A program made the translations under genes and the position numbers. Shown here piece after piece: positions 19,765 to 28,462 of a stretch of DNA of 64,000 nucleotides; the first letter of the stretch is position 1; each line of letters opens with the position of its first letter. A model generated the notes under the pieces. The model had not been told where the DNA came from, did not search any database, and worked only from the letters and a program-made list of their open reading frames with translations. The DNA lies in the NCBI RefSeq assembly GCF_002102185.1, contig NZ_LQOW01000031.1, positions 248,001 through 312,000 of the forward strand, written 5' to 3'. The DNA comes from Mycobacterium fragae. Its GTDB lineage: Bacteria; Actinomycetota; Actinomycetes; Mycobacteriales; Mycobacteriaceae.

Positions 19765-20144
19765 AGGCTCTCCTCGCCGGCGTGCGCGACGGCGTCGATC
19801 ACGATGTGCGCCAAGTGGTGATCGGCCAGCCGGTAGAGCACTTCGCGGCCGGAGCGTTCCCCGGCCACCACACCCGCCGCCTTGAGGATCTTCAGATGCT
19901 GGCTGACCAGCGGCTGCGGCACGCCCAGCGCGTCGACCAGTTCGTGCACGCAGCGCTGGGATTCGCGCAACTGCAGCACGATCGCGATCCGCACCGGCGC
20001 CGCCAGCGCCCGCAACAACTCGCCGGCGGCGTCGAGGATCTCCCGCGGCGGGGGTGCCGGCAGATCGGCCGTACCGCTGCGCTCGTGGGCGCCGTCGTCG
20101 GCGCCGAGGTCGCCGTCGGCCGCCGTGGACATAGCAGGTGACAT
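19761..20144 (-). CDS. smtB: ArsR/SmtB-family zinc-responsive repressor
   Basis: A 127-residue winged-helix metalloregulator matching Rv2358. The core is EILDAAGELLRALAAPVRIAIVLQLRESQRCVHELVDALGVPQPLVSQHLKILKAAGVV. The C-terminal helix DHHLAHIVIDAVAHAGE carries the likely zinc ligands of the dimer interface. The ATG at 20144 is chosen because a consensus promoter places the RNA start only a few bases upstream; the longer open frame to 20192 would cover that promoter. It is divergent from glyS and drives zur. A palindrome inside the promoter is the likely operator. Confidence 0.9.
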   Translation of the reverse strand: MSPAMSTAADGDLGADDGAHERSGTADLPAPPPREILDAAGELLRALAAPVRIAIVLQLRESQRCVHELVDALGVPQPLVSQHLKILKAAGVVAGERSGREVLYRLADHHLAHIVIDAVAHAGEESL

Positions 20145-20153
20145 GTTGATTCC

Positions 20154-20182
20154 ACTGTCACATGCATGATCGCGCATGTCAA
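20154..20182 (-). promoter_or_regulatory. smtB-zur promoter with internal palindromic operator
   Basis: Read on the minus strand: TTGACA (20182-20177), a 17-bp spacer, then GACAGT (20159-20154), and 9 bp to the smtB ATG. The spacer plus the edge of the -35 box holds the inverted repeat ACATGC-N8-GCATGT (20160-20179). That is the expected place for autorepression by an SmtB dimer. Confidence 0.6.
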
Positions 20183-20201
20183 AGACCGTCACCTCGATGG
20201 C

Positions 20202-20207
20202 TACGAT
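20202..20207 (+). promoter_or_regulatory. Candidate -10 of glyS (near-leaderless)
   Basis: TACGAT fits TANNNT and lies 8 bp before the GTG at 20216. The transcript would begin at or within a few bases of the start codon, which supports GTG 20216 as the start of glyS. Confidence 0.4.
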
Positions 20208-20215
20208 GGCACCTC

Positions 20216-21595
20216 GTGGCGTCCGTCATCGACACCGTCGTGAACCTGGCCAAACGCCGTGGCCTGGTCTATCCCTCCGGCGAGATCTACGGCGGCACCA
20301 AGTCGGCGTGGGACTACGGGCCGTTGGGGGTGGAACTCAAGGAGAACATCAAACGGCAGTGGTGGCGTTCGGTCGTCACCGGCCGCGACGACGTCGTCGG
20401 ACTGGACTCCTCGATCATCCTGCCGCGCGAGGTGTGGGTCGCCTCCGGGCATGTCGACGTATTCCACGACCCGCTGGTCGAGTCACTGATCACCCACAAG
20501 CGTTATCGCGCCGACCAGCTCATCGAGGCCTACGAGCAAAAGCACGGGCATCCGCCGCCCAACGGGCTGGCCGATATCCGGGATCCGGATACCGGCGAGC
20601 CGGGCCGGTGGACCGAGCCACGCGAGTTCAACATGATGCTCAAGACCTATCTCGGGCCGATCGAAACCGAGGAGGGCCTGCACTATCTGCGGCCGGAGAC
20701 CGCGCAGGGCATTTTCGTCAACTTCGCGAACGTGGTCACCACCGCGCGCCGCAAGCCCCCGTTCGGTATCGGCCAGATCGGCAAGAGCTTTCGCAACGAG
20801 ATCACCCCCGGCAACTTCATCTTTCGCACCCGCGAGTTCGAGCAGATGGAGATGGAGTTCTTCGTCGAGCCCGCGACGGCGCCGGAGTGGCACCAGTATT
20901 GGATCGACACCCGGCTGCAGTGGTACGTCGACCTCGGTATCAATCGCGAGAATCTGCGGTTGTGGGAACACCCGAAGGACAAGCTGTCGCATTATTCCGA
21001 CCGCACCGTCGACATCGAGTACAAGTTCGGCTTCGCCGGAAACCCGTGGGGTGAACTGGAGGGTGTGGCTAACCGGACCGATTTCGACTTGTCAACGCAC
21101 GCAAAGCATTCCGGCGTCGACCTGTCGTTCTACGACCAAGCCACCGACACCCGTTATGTGCCGTACGTGATCGAGCCGGCGGCCGGGCTGACCCGATCGT
21201 TCATGGCGTTTTTGATCGACGCCTACAACGAGGACGAGGCCCCCAACGCCAAGGGCGGGATGGACAAGCGCACGGTGCTGAGGCTGGATCCGCGGCTGGC
21301 GCCGGTGAAGGTTGCGGTGTTGCCGCTATCCCGCCATGCCGACCTGAGTCCCAAGGCCCGCGATCTGGCCGCCGAGTTGCGGAAATGCTGGAACGTCGAG
21401 TTCGACGACGCCGGCGCGATCGGTCGGCGCTACCGGCGCCAGGACGAGATCGGCACGCCGTTTTGCGTGACGGTGGATTTCGACTCGCTCGACGACCAGG
21501 CGGTCACGGTTCGCGAGCGCGACGCCATGACCCAGGAGCGAGTGGGGATGGACGCCGTCGCCGACTACCTGGCCGTACGCCTGCGGGCCTGCTAG
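20216..21595 (+). CDS. glyS: Glycyl-tRNA synthetase (class II, alpha2 type)
   Basis: A 459-residue class II aminoacyl-tRNA synthetase that charges tRNA-Gly. Motif 1 region [23 protein letters not shown], motif 2 [25 protein letters not shown], motif 3 near [20 protein letters not shown], and a C-terminal anticodon-binding domain ([22 protein letters not shown]). The GTG at 20216 gives the N-terminus [13 protein letters not shown] shared by mycobacterial GlyS; an upstream ATG in frame lies inside the smtB operator. After the TAG stop the same frame stays open for 16 more codons. Confidence 0.95.
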   Translation: MASVIDTVVNLAKRRGLVYPSGEIYGGTKSAWDYGPLGVELKENIKRQWWRSVVTGRDDVVGLDSSIILPREVWVASGHVDVFHDPLVESLITHKRYRADQLIEAYEQKHGHPPPNGLADIRDPDTGEPGRWTEPREFNMMLKTYLGPIETEEGLHYLRPETAQGIFVNFANVVTTARRKPPFGIGQIGKSFRNEITPGNFIFRTREFEQMEMEFFVEPATAPEWHQYWIDTRLQWYVDLGINRENLRLWEHPKDKLSHYSDRTVDIEYKFGFAGNPWGELEGVANRTDFDLSTHAKHSGVDLSFYDQATDTRYVPYVIEPAAGLTRSFMAFLIDAYNEDEAPNAKGGMDKRTVLRLDPRLAPVKVAVLPLSRHADLSPKARDLAAELRKCWNVEFDDAGAIGRRYRRQDEIGTPFCVTVDFDSLDDQAVTVRERDAMTQERVGMDAVADYLAVRLRAC

Positions 21596-21645
21596 GGGAA
21601 GGCGCCGCTCTCCTACCAATCGCAGCTGGAGAGCCTCGGCTTCTA

Positions 21646-21664
21646 GCCCGCCTCGTCGGCGGGC
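21646..21664. terminator. Short GC hairpin after glyS
   Basis: gcccgcc-tcgtc-ggcgggc forms a 7-bp stem with a 5-base loop directly after the second in-frame stop behind glyS. No U-tract follows. A stem-only terminator is possible. Confidence 0.35.
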
Positions 21665-21820
21665 CGTTCTCCTCGGAGGCCAAGGATTCCGAAATGTTGG
21701 ACGAATTTCTTCATCGTCGCCCAATATTGGTCACATGGGTAATACGATCGTCTACGTGGATACGGTGACCTCCACCGAAAGCGCCCACAGCTCCAGGAGG
21801 CACTAACTCCCATACTTGGC

Positions 21821-21853
21821 GCGGCAGCACACTTGGGCGTGGTGTGCTGTCGC
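21821..21853. terminator. Strong hairpin, probable bidirectional terminator
   Basis: gcggcagcacac (21821-21832) pairs with gtgtgctgtcgc (21842-21853) with one G-T mismatch and a 9-base loop; GTCTTATTA follows on the plus side. It lies between the convergent ends of glyS and the TPM-domain gene. Confidence 0.5.
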
Positions 21854-21870
21854 GTCTTATTACAAGCGTC

Positions 21871-23877
21871 TTAGAAGCGTCCGCCGCCGCCCATGAAGCC
21901 GCCGTCGGACCCGCCCGGCGACCCGCCGAATGACGTGGGACCCCAGCCGCCACCCCATCCGCCGCCGAACCCGCCGCGCATCGCCCCGCCCAGCATGTCG
22001 CCGATGATGATGCCGCCCATCATTGCGCCCAGGTCGTTGCCGCCGCCGTAGCGTCCGGCGTAGGCTCGCTGCGCGTACTGAACGTCGTCGTTGGCCAGCG
22101 TCTGCGCCTGTGCGGCCAGCGCGGCGGCGGCGTTGGCGTCGGCGATGGCCGCACTGACGTCGGTGGCCCGGTTGTCCATCGCGGCTTGCAGTCGGCGGCT
22201 GGCCTCGGCCAGCCGGGTGCGCGCCTCGGGCCCGATGCTGCCGCGGCGGGTGTCGATGTAGTCGGTCACCGCTCGCACCCGCGACTGGGCGGTGAACAGC
22301 GCCTGCTCCAGCGTGCGGTTGAGTCGCTCGGCGGCCGCCTGCTCCTCGGCGACGGTGGCCAGCAACCGGTCCAGCGCGGCGTCGGCCTGGGTCAATCGGG
22401 TGAACGCGCCGAGCGGGTCGGCCGAACCACCGGCGTTGACGGCGTCGACGGCATTGACCGCCGTGTCTCGGGCGTCGGCCAGCTCGCGGATATGCGGCGC
22501 TTTGGTTTTCTGCGCCTGCACCAACTGCGTGTTGGCCTGCTCGATGCCCGCCCGGATGTCGGCGATCAGCGACGGCAGGGTGGCGACGGCGTGGCGGATG
22601 TCGGTGGCGGCGCTGTCGACCGCGTCGAGCAGCGCACGCGCTTGTCCCAGCGCCGACTCGGCGGCGCGCAGCGCGTCGACCAGTTCGCTCTGCTGACCGC
22701 TGACGGGCCGGGCCGCCAGCTCACGCGCTCGGCTGAGGTTCTGGTCGGCGAATGCCAGCCGGTCCTTGGCGGTCGCAACGTTGGTGGCCACCGACGTCAG
22801 CGCCGCAGCGTCGAATTCCTTGTGCAGTGCGGTCATTCGCTCTTCGGCGGGGCCGATGCGCGCGGTCAGCTCGACGATCTGCTGGGTCAGGCGATCGAGC
22901 CGTGACGGGGCGTTGATGACGAGGTCGCGCATCTCCTCGAAGGCTTCCCGCTGCGACTCGAGCTCACGATCGGCGCGTGCTGCTGAGACGATCACCCGGG
23001 TCAGCAGCTCGCGCCGCTGCGTGCGCGTCTCCGGTATCGCGTCGTCGAGTTGTTGGCGCACGGTGAACGCTTGGCCCAGAGCGGCTTTGGCGTTGTTCAC
23101 CGCCCGGGTGAACGGCTCGGTTCGCTGCTCACCGAATTCCTCGATGGTCAGGGCCAGTTCATTGGCACTGGTACGTACCGCGTTGTCGACTTCGACCACC
23201 TTCATCCGGGACAGGTCGTCGAGGGCGCCCAACGAGAGCGCCGCCAGCGCATCGGGGTCGGTCGCGTCGATGCGCCGCGCAGCGGCCAGCTCGGCCGCAC
23301 GCCGCCGCCGGCGCCGGTAGCGCATCACCAGGAACAAACCCAGCACCCCGATCACGATCACGCCCAGCGCGATCAGCATGGGCACCCACGATCCGGCGGA
23401 GCTTCCGCCCTGCTCCCGATTGAGCCCCTCGGCGGCTGCGACGGCCGCACCGCTCCAGTCCATCCGATGCAACGCGGGTTCGATCTGGTTGCGCCGCAAG
23501 TCGTTCACCTGCCCGGTGGTGATGCTCGGCACTCTGGACGGCACCAGGAACGCATAGGCGCGGTCGACGGTAGCCACCGCGAGCAGCGCGTCGAAGTCGC
23601 CCATGTCGGTGGCTTGCCGGGTGCTCTGCGCCCAGCTCACGGCCGGCTGCCCGGAGAAGTTGTCGACGTAGACCACCCACAGCCGGATATGGCGGTCGGC
23701 GTAAAGCTTGTCGACGGCCGACCCGACCGCGGCGCGCCCCGAGCCGCTCAATGCGCCCGCATCGTCGGTGACGTAGTCGGCAAGCCGGAACGGCGGTTGG
23801 GCGACGGCCGCGGGCGCCGCCAGCAGTCCGGTCAGCAGAACAGCCAGGAACGCGGCGATCACGCGGGCGATACGCAT
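21871..23877 (-). CDS. TPM-domain (YgcG-like) membrane protein with glycine-rich tail
   Basis: A 668-residue protein matching Rv2345. It has a signal peptide (1-26, ending AAVAQ), a TPM/YgcG domain (about 28-140; DDAGALSGSGRAAVGSAVDKLY, LWVVYVDNFSG), a transmembrane helix (about 158-180; VPMLIALGVIVIGVLGLFLVM) followed by RYRRRRRR, then a long alpha-helical, probably coiled-coil region (about 210-590, rich in Ala, Leu, Arg and Glu). It ends in a glycine-rich tail (GGFGGGWGGGWG, SGGSDGGFMGGGGRF). The ATG at 23877 is the one followed by the signal peptide. Single-pass envelope protein; function unknown, perhaps photosystem-repair/PspC-like membrane maintenance as in other TPM proteins. Confidence 0.85.
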   Translation of the reverse strand: MRIARVIAAFLAVLLTGLLAAPAAVAQPPFRLADYVTDDAGALSGSGRAAVGSAVDKLYADRHIRLWVVYVDNFSGQPAVSWAQSTRQATDMGDFDALLAVATVDRAYAFLVPSRVPSITTGQVNDLRRNQIEPALHRMDWSGAAVAAAEGLNREQGGSSAGSWVPMLIALGVIVIGVLGLFLVMRYRRRRRRAAELAAARRIDATDPDALAALSLGALDDLSRMKVVEVDNAVRTSANELALTIEEFGEQRTEPFTRAVNNAKAALGQAFTVRQQLDDAIPETRTQRRELLTRVIVSAARADRELESQREAFEEMRDLVINAPSRLDRLTQQIVELTARIGPAEERMTALHKEFDAAALTSVATNVATAKDRLAFADQNLSRARELAARPVSGQQSELVDALRAAESALGQARALLDAVDSAATDIRHAVATLPSLIADIRAGIEQANTQLVQAQKTKAPHIRELADARDTAVNAVDAVNAGGSADPLGAFTRLTQADAALDRLLATVAEEQAAAERLNRTLEQALFTAQSRVRAVTDYIDTRRGSIGPEARTRLAEASRRLQAAMDNRATDVSAAIADANAAAALAAQAQTLANDDVQYAQRAYAGRYGGGNDLGAMMGGIIIGDMLGGAMRGGFGGGWGGGWGPTSFGGSPGGSDGGFMGGGGRF

Positions 23878-23926
23878 GCTCGCCAATCTAATGCGGTTCG
23901 GCACGGCCCTGGCAGACTGAGCGACG

Positions 23927-25174
23927 ATGAGTCAGCAGGATCCGTATGACGACTTCGACCGCGAGCGGCGGGTCCCCGAAGCGCCCAAGACCGCGGGATT
24001 GCCGGGCACCGAGGGCCAGCACCGCACCGACTTCGCCCGGGACCGGGCCCGGGTCCTGCACAGCGCCGCGCTGCGGCGCCTGGCCGACAAGACACAGGTT
24101 GTCGGGCCCAGAGAAAGCGACACGCCGCGCACCCGGCTGACCCATTCGCTGGAGGTCGCCCAGATCGGCCGGGGGATGGCGATCGGGCTGGGCGCCGACG
24201 CCGACCTGGTCGACATGGCGGGTCTGGCCCACGACATCGGCCACCCGCCGTACGGGCACAACGGGGAGAAGGCGCTCGACGAGGTCGCCGCCGCGTACGG
24301 CGGCTTCGAAGGCAACGCGCAGAACTTCCGGATCCTGACCAACCTGGAGCCCAAAGTTGTTGATCCGCAAGGCCGCAGCGTGGGGCTGAATTTGACCCGG
24401 GCGGCCCTGGACGCGGTGACCAAATATCCGTGGACACGTGATCGAGGCAGACCCAAGTTCGGCTTCTACGACATCGACCGCGAGCCCGCCGACTGGGTGC
24501 GCGCAAACGCGCCGGCGGATCGGCCATGTCTGGAAGCGCAGGTGATGGACTGGGCCGACGACGTCGCCTATTCGGTGCACGACGTCGAGGACGGCATCGT
24601 CTCCGGCCGAATCGACCTTCGGGTGCTCGCCGACGACGACGAAGCCGGCGCGTTGGCCAAACTCGGCGAAACCGCGTTCGCCCGTGTGCGTGCCGATGAC
24701 CTGGCCGCGGCCGCGCACCGGCTTTCGGGACTGCCGGTGGTCGCCGCGGTCGGTAAGTACGACGCCACCCTCTCGGCGTCGGTGGCGCTCAAGCGGCTGA
24801 CCAGCGAGCTGGTCGGCCGGTTCGCGTCGGCGGCGATCGCGGCCACCCGGGCCGCTTCCCGGCCCGGGCCGTTGGCGCGCTACGCGGCGAACCTGCAAGT
24901 CCCCGATGTGGTCCGCGCCGAGGTTGCGGTGCTGAAGATCCTGGCGCTGCAGTTCATCATGTCCGACCCCCGGCACCTCGAGCGGCAGCGCGCGCAGCGC
25001 GAACGCATCCACCGGGCGGCGAACTGGCTGCTCGCCGGGGCGCCCAGGACCCTCGACCCGTTGTTCGTGCCGGCGTTCAACACCGCCGCCGACGACGGTG
25101 CCCGGCTGCGCGTCGTCGTCGACCAGATCGCCTCCTACACCGAGGGTCGGCTTGAGCGCATCGAGGCCGACTAG
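23927..25174 (+). CDS. dgt: Deoxyguanosinetriphosphate triphosphohydrolase
   Basis: A 415-residue HD-domain enzyme that converts dGTP to deoxyguanosine and triphosphate, controlling dNTP pools. The N-terminal region ([26 protein letters not shown]) and the metal motifs H...HD...D ([47 protein letters not shown]) are all present. The gene lies 49 bp from the divergent TPM gene and 26 bp before dnaG, as in H37Rv; dgt and dnaG may share expression although dnaG has its own candidate promoter. Confidence 0.94.
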   Translation: MSQQDPYDDFDRERRVPEAPKTAGLPGTEGQHRTDFARDRARVLHSAALRRLADKTQVVGPRESDTPRTRLTHSLEVAQIGRGMAIGLGADADLVDMAGLAHDIGHPPYGHNGEKALDEVAAAYGGFEGNAQNFRILTNLEPKVVDPQGRSVGLNLTRAALDAVTKYPWTRDRGRPKFGFYDIDREPADWVRANAPADRPCLEAQVMDWADDVAYSVHDVEDGIVSGRIDLRVLADDDEAGALAKLGETAFARVRADDLAAAAHRLSGLPVVAAVGKYDATLSASVALKRLTSELVGRFASAAIAATRAASRPGPLARYAANLQVPDVVRAEVAVLKILALQFIMSDPRHLERQRAQRERIHRAANWLLAGAPRTLDPLFVPAFNTAADDGARLRVVVDQIASYTEGRLERIEAD

Positions 25175-25188
25175 TCCGGTGCCCGCTC

Positions 25189-25194
25189 TACACT
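25189..25194 (+). promoter_or_regulatory. Leaderless -10 element of dnaG
   Basis: TACACT (TANNNT) is followed by exactly 6 bp and then the dnaG ATG at 25201, the geometry of mycobacterial leaderless transcripts. There is no ribosome-binding site before this ATG, consistent with leaderless translation. Confidence 0.45.
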
Positions 25195-25200
25195 GAGCCG

Positions 25201-27105
25201 ATGGCCGGCCGTATCTCCGATCGCGATATCGCCGCCATCCGCGAACGAGTCCGCATCGACGAAGTCGTCGGCGACTACGTCCAATTGCGGCGCGCCGGCG
25301 CTGACTCCATGAAGGGCCTGTGCCCCTTTCACGACGAGAAGTCGCCGTCCTTCCATGTGCGGCCCAACCACGGCCACTTCCACTGCTTCGGGTGCGGGGA
25401 AGGCGGCGACGTGTACGCCTTCGTCCAGAAAATCGAACACGTCAGCTTCGTCGAGGCCGTCGAGCTGCTGGCCGACCGGATCGGCTACACGATCAGCTAC
25501 ACCGGCGCGGGCACCAGTGTGCAGCGGGACCGGGGCAGTCGCAGCAGGCTGCTCGCCGCCAACGCGGCGGCGCTCGCGTTCTACGCCGAGGCCCTGGAAT
25601 CCGACGAGGCCGCGCCGGCCCGCCGCTATCTGACCGAGCGGAACTTCGACGGCGACGCGGCCCGGCATTTCCGCTGCGGCTTCGCTCCCTCGGGCTGGGA
25701 TTCGCTGACAAAACATCTGCTGCGCAAGGGTTTTGAGTTCAAGGAGCTGGAGGCCGCCGGCCTGTCCAGAGAGGGTCGCCGCGGCCCGATCGACCGGTTT
25801 CACCGGCGGCTATTGTGGCCGATCCGCACCTCGGCCGGGGAGGTGATCGGATTCGGCGCCCGGCGGCTGTTCGACGACGACCCGATGGAGGCCAAGTACG
25901 TCAACACCCCCGAGACGCTGCTGTACAAGAAGTCGTCGGCGCTGTTCGGTATCGACTTGGCCAAACGCGATATCGCGAAGGGACATCAGGCCGTCGTCGT
26001 CGAGGGCTACACCGACGTGATGGCGATGCATTTGGCGGGGGTGACCACGGCGGTCGCGTCATGCGGCACCGCATTCGGTGACGAGCACTTGGCGATGCTG
26101 CGGCGATTGATGATGGACGACAACTTCTTTCGCGGCGAACTGATCTATGTGTTCGACGGCGATGAAGCCGGCCGGGCCGCCGCACTCAAAGCGTTCGCCG
26201 GCGAACAGCATCTGGCCGGCCAGTCGTTTGTGGCGGTGGCCGCCGACGGCATGGACCCCTGCGACCTTCGATTGACACACGGTGACGGCGCGCTGCGCGA
26301 TCTGGTCGCGCGCCGAACGCCGTTGTTCGAGTTCGCGATTCGCACCACGCTGGCCGAAACCGACCTGGACAGCGCCGAGGGCCGGGTGGATGCGCTGCGC
26401 CGGTGCGTGCCGATGGTCGCCCAGATCAAAGATCCCACGCTGCGCGACGAGTACGCGCGCCAACTCGCCGGCTGGGTGGGCTGGCCGGACGTCGCGCAGG
26501 TCATCGGCCGGGTCCGCGAACAGGCCAAGCATCCCAAGACCCGCAGCCGCGCCACGCCCCGCCGCACCGCCGCAGCCTCCGCCGACGCCGCCGCGCCCGC
26601 CGCCATTCGCCCCGACCCGAAGGACCCCACGCTGTGGCCGCAGCGCGAGGCGCTCAAGTCGGCGTTGCAGTATCCGGCGCTGGCCGGCCCTGTGTTCGAC
26701 GCGTTGACGGTCGAGAGCTTCACCCATCCCGGCTATGCGGCGGTGTACACGGCCATCGAGGCGGCGGGCGGAACCGGCGCGGGCATCGTCGGCGCGCAGT
26801 GGCTGGATGCGGTGCGCCAGCAGGCCCCGTCGCCGGCCGCCGCCGGACTGATCAGCGAGCTCGGAGTCGAGGGCATCCGAGTCGACGACGACGACAAGTT
26901 GCCGCGTTACATCGGCGGGGTGCTGGCACGACTGCAAGAGGTGTGGGTGGGCCGGCAGATCGCCGAGGTCAAGTCCAAGCTGCAGCGGATGTCACCAGTG
27001 GAGCAGGGCGACGACTACCACGCTCTGTTCGGTGACCTAGTCGCCATGGAGGCCTATCGGCGCAGCCTGCTCGAACAGGCCAGCGGCGACGACCTGACCG
27101 CCTGA
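25201..27105 (+). CDS. dnaG: DNA primase DnaG
   Basis: A 634-residue primase that lays RNA primers for replication. CHC2 zinc finger: C41, H44 (CPFHDEKSPSFHV) and C62, C65 (HCFGCGEGGDVY). TOPRIM core: VVVEGYTDVMAMH and YVFDGDEAGRAA. The linker (about 440-475) is rich in Ala, Pro and Arg, and the C-terminal helicase-binding domain follows (LWPQREALKSALQYPALAGPVF). It ends 2 bp from the convergent Rv2342-like gene. Confidence 0.96.
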   Translation: MAGRISDRDIAAIRERVRIDEVVGDYVQLRRAGADSMKGLCPFHDEKSPSFHVRPNHGHFHCFGCGEGGDVYAFVQKIEHVSFVEAVELLADRIGYTISYTGAGTSVQRDRGSRSRLLAANAAALAFYAEALESDEAAPARRYLTERNFDGDAARHFRCGFAPSGWDSLTKHLLRKGFEFKELEAAGLSREGRRGPIDRFHRRLLWPIRTSAGEVIGFGARRLFDDDPMEAKYVNTPETLLYKKSSALFGIDLAKRDIAKGHQAVVVEGYTDVMAMHLAGVTTAVASCGTAFGDEHLAMLRRLMMDDNFFRGELIYVFDGDEAGRAAALKAFAGEQHLAGQSFVAVAADGMDPCDLRLTHGDGALRDLVARRTPLFEFAIRTTLAETDLDSAEGRVDALRRCVPMVAQIKDPTLRDEYARQLAGWVGWPDVAQVIGRVREQAKHPKTRSRATPRRTAAASADAAAPAAIRPDPKDPTLWPQREALKSALQYPALAGPVFDALTVESFTHPGYAAVYTAIEAAGGTGAGIVGAQWLDAVRQQAPSPAAAGLISELGVEGIRVDDDDKLPRYIGGVLARLQEVWVGRQIAEVKSKLQRMSPVEQGDDYHALFGDLVAMEAYRRSLLEQASGDDLTA

Positions 27106-27107
27106 AG

Positions 27108-27356
27108 TCACTTCGCGTGGCGCGGCTTTTGCGGTTCCACGACGCTGGTCGCGTCGTCGATCTCGGTCAATGTCACCATCCGCGCGTCGGGCGAGACCCG
27201 ATTCGCGATCTTGCGCCGGCCCGCTTCGATCACCGATCTGGCGGCGGGACTGCTGGTCATGGCGCGGTAGGTGCCGACAATCTGCTCATAGCGGCGACGC
27301 CCGGCCTTCGCGCCCAGCACATAACCCAGTCCCAGCACAATGACATACCGGATCAA
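27108..27356 (-). CDS. Small conserved hypothetical protein (Rv2342-like)
   Basis: An 82-residue protein starting LIRYVIVLGLGYVLGAKAGRRRYEQIVGTYRAM: one hydrophobic N-terminal helix with a GxxxG-like pattern, then a basic helix. The TTG at 27356 with GGGAGGG upstream reproduces the N-terminus I recall for Rv2342; a longer frame to ATG 27386 exists. Likely a small membrane-anchored protein; function unknown. Confidence 0.75.
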   Translation of the reverse strand: MIRYVIVLGLGYVLGAKAGRRRYEQIVGTYRAMTSSPAARSVIEAGRRKIANRVSPDARMVTLTEIDDATSVVEPQKPRHAK

Positions 27357-27505
27357 AACGGCCCTCCCGACTCTCGACGGGTCCATCCTGCCTCATCTCC
27401 GCGGGCAGCGCCCTCGGGCGGGCGATCCGGCTGGTTGGGCGTGCGGAGGCCAGTACGCTAGAGTCATCCAGCGATCCGCGCAGGCAGGTACGCGGATGGG
27501 AGCAG

Positions 27506-27578
27506 TCCCCTGTAGCTCAATTGGCAGAGCGTTCGGCTGTTAACCGAAGGGTTGCTGGTTCGAGTCCAGCCGGGGGAG
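27506..27578 (+). tRNA. asnT: tRNA-Asn (GTT)
   Basis: A 73-nt cloverleaf: acceptor TCCCCTG pairs with CGGGGGA (one G-T), D arm TAGCTCAATTGGCAGAGC, anticodon loop CTGTTAA with anticodon GTT, and T arm CTGGTTCGAGTCCAG. CCA is not encoded. Its position after dnaG and the Rv2342-like gene matches asnT in H37Rv. Gene order departs from H37Rv immediately after it. Confidence 0.97.
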
Positions 27579-27595
27579 CCGCAAATACCGCTCGT

Positions 27596-27916
27596 CTAGT
27601 CCGAGCTCTGCGCTCCACCCTCAGCGTTTTGCGGGCAGAGGTCGTTAGTCGCGATCGTCGCGAACTTTGCTGCCTTCTCCGGGGCGAAACCCGGATTTTG
27701 ATCCGTTAAGTCTGTGACGACATCATCGTTGCTCGTGCCGCTGTCCTTCAACGAGCACACGGTCTTGCCTGCGGTGACGGCTTGGTCTGGGTCGCTGTAG
27801 TGAATTCCCGCCCGATCAAGGTCGGCAAGAAAGGTTTGGTCACCGTCGTCGGCGCCGGCAGGCGCCGCCAGTGCGATCGCGGCCCCCACGATCGACAGCA
27901 TCAATCGGATTCGCAT
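27596..27916 (-). CDS. Secreted DUF732 protein (first of a pair)
   Basis: A 106-residue exported protein: signal peptide 1-22 (MRIRLMLSIVGAAIALAAPAGA), then the DUF732 pattern DQTFLADLDRAGIHYSDPDQAVTAGKTVCSLKDSG...ATNDLCPQ with two cysteines that likely form a disulfide. DUF732 proteins are small mycobacterial envelope or secreted proteins of unknown function. It follows another DUF732 gene on the same strand 68 bp upstream, suggesting tandem duplication. Codon use looks slightly less GC-rich than in the neighbours. Confidence 0.85.
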   Translation of the reverse strand: MRIRLMLSIVGAAIALAAPAGADDGDQTFLADLDRAGIHYSDPDQAVTAGKTVCSLKDSGTSNDDVVTDLTDQNPGFAPEKAAKFATIATNDLCPQNAEGGAQSSD

Positions 27917-27984
27917 CAGCTCATCATCGCCGCAGCGTTGCGGTTCTCACCGTGACGAAACAACCTTTTAACGCGGACGCTCGC

Positions 27985-28356
27985 TCATCGGCCGGGAAGA
28001 CCGGGAATGGGGCCAGGAGACGTGGTCTTGGTGCTGGACTTGTCCAGGAACTCCGGGCAGTAAGCGCTCGATGCAAGCGCAGCAAACTTCATGGCGCCAC
28101 CGGTGTTCAATCCCGGGTTGAGCGCAGCCAACCGGTTGACGACGTCCATTTCCGATTGCCCCGAGTTCATCATGTCGCAGGCCATTCTGCCGGCAGCGAT
28201 GGCATCGGGCCCGCTGCGATAGGTCATGCCCGCTTTGTTCAGCGAGTCCAGAAAACGCGCATCAGCACCCGGGTCGGGGCTGCCCGGGTCGGCGTGCGCC
28301 GGCACCGCCAGGCCGATGATGACGGCGAGGCCGGCAAGCGCTTGAAGCGGTCGCAT
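27985..28356 (-). CDS. Secreted DUF732 protein (second of the pair)
   Basis: A 123-residue protein: signal peptide 1-23 (MRPLQALAGLAVIIGLAVPAHA), DUF732 core (DARFLDSLNKAGMTYRSGPDAIAAGRMACDMMNSG...FAALASSAYCPEFLD), and a Pro/Gly tail (SPGPIPGLPGR). The ATG at 28356 begins the signal peptide; the open frame upstream is not conserved-looking. It is divergent from the cutinase gene (106 bp), which may share its promoter region. Confidence 0.86.
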   Translation of the reverse strand: MRPLQALAGLAVIIGLAVPAHADPGSPDPGADARFLDSLNKAGMTYRSGPDAIAAGRMACDMMNSGQSEMDVVNRLAALNPGLNTGGAMKFAALASSAYCPEFLDKSSTKTTSPGPIPGLPGR

Positions 28357-28462
28357 CGCTCCATCATCGTCCACATCGGCACAGTTGTCCTGTCGGTTTC
28401 GTCGTTTTACCCGACAGGCCAATCCGCGCTGCGCATTGCCGGCGATATGTCAGCATTTGGAA

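Larger units (their letters stand above)
21596..21870. other. Intergenic gap between glyS and the TPM-domain gene
   Basis: 275 bp without a convincing gene. In the glyS frame it encodes GKAPLSYQSQLESLGF and a second TAG (21644-21646). Then come a short hairpin, a 23-codon open frame from ATG 21735 without good support, and a strong hairpin near the far end. In H37Rv this interval holds PPE, esx, phospholipase C genes and IS6110; none of that is seen here. Confidence 0.6.

Noticed and set aside
21735-21806. 23-codon frame starting MGNTIVYVDTVT after glyS
   Set aside because: Too short, no clear ribosome site, no recognisable similarity.
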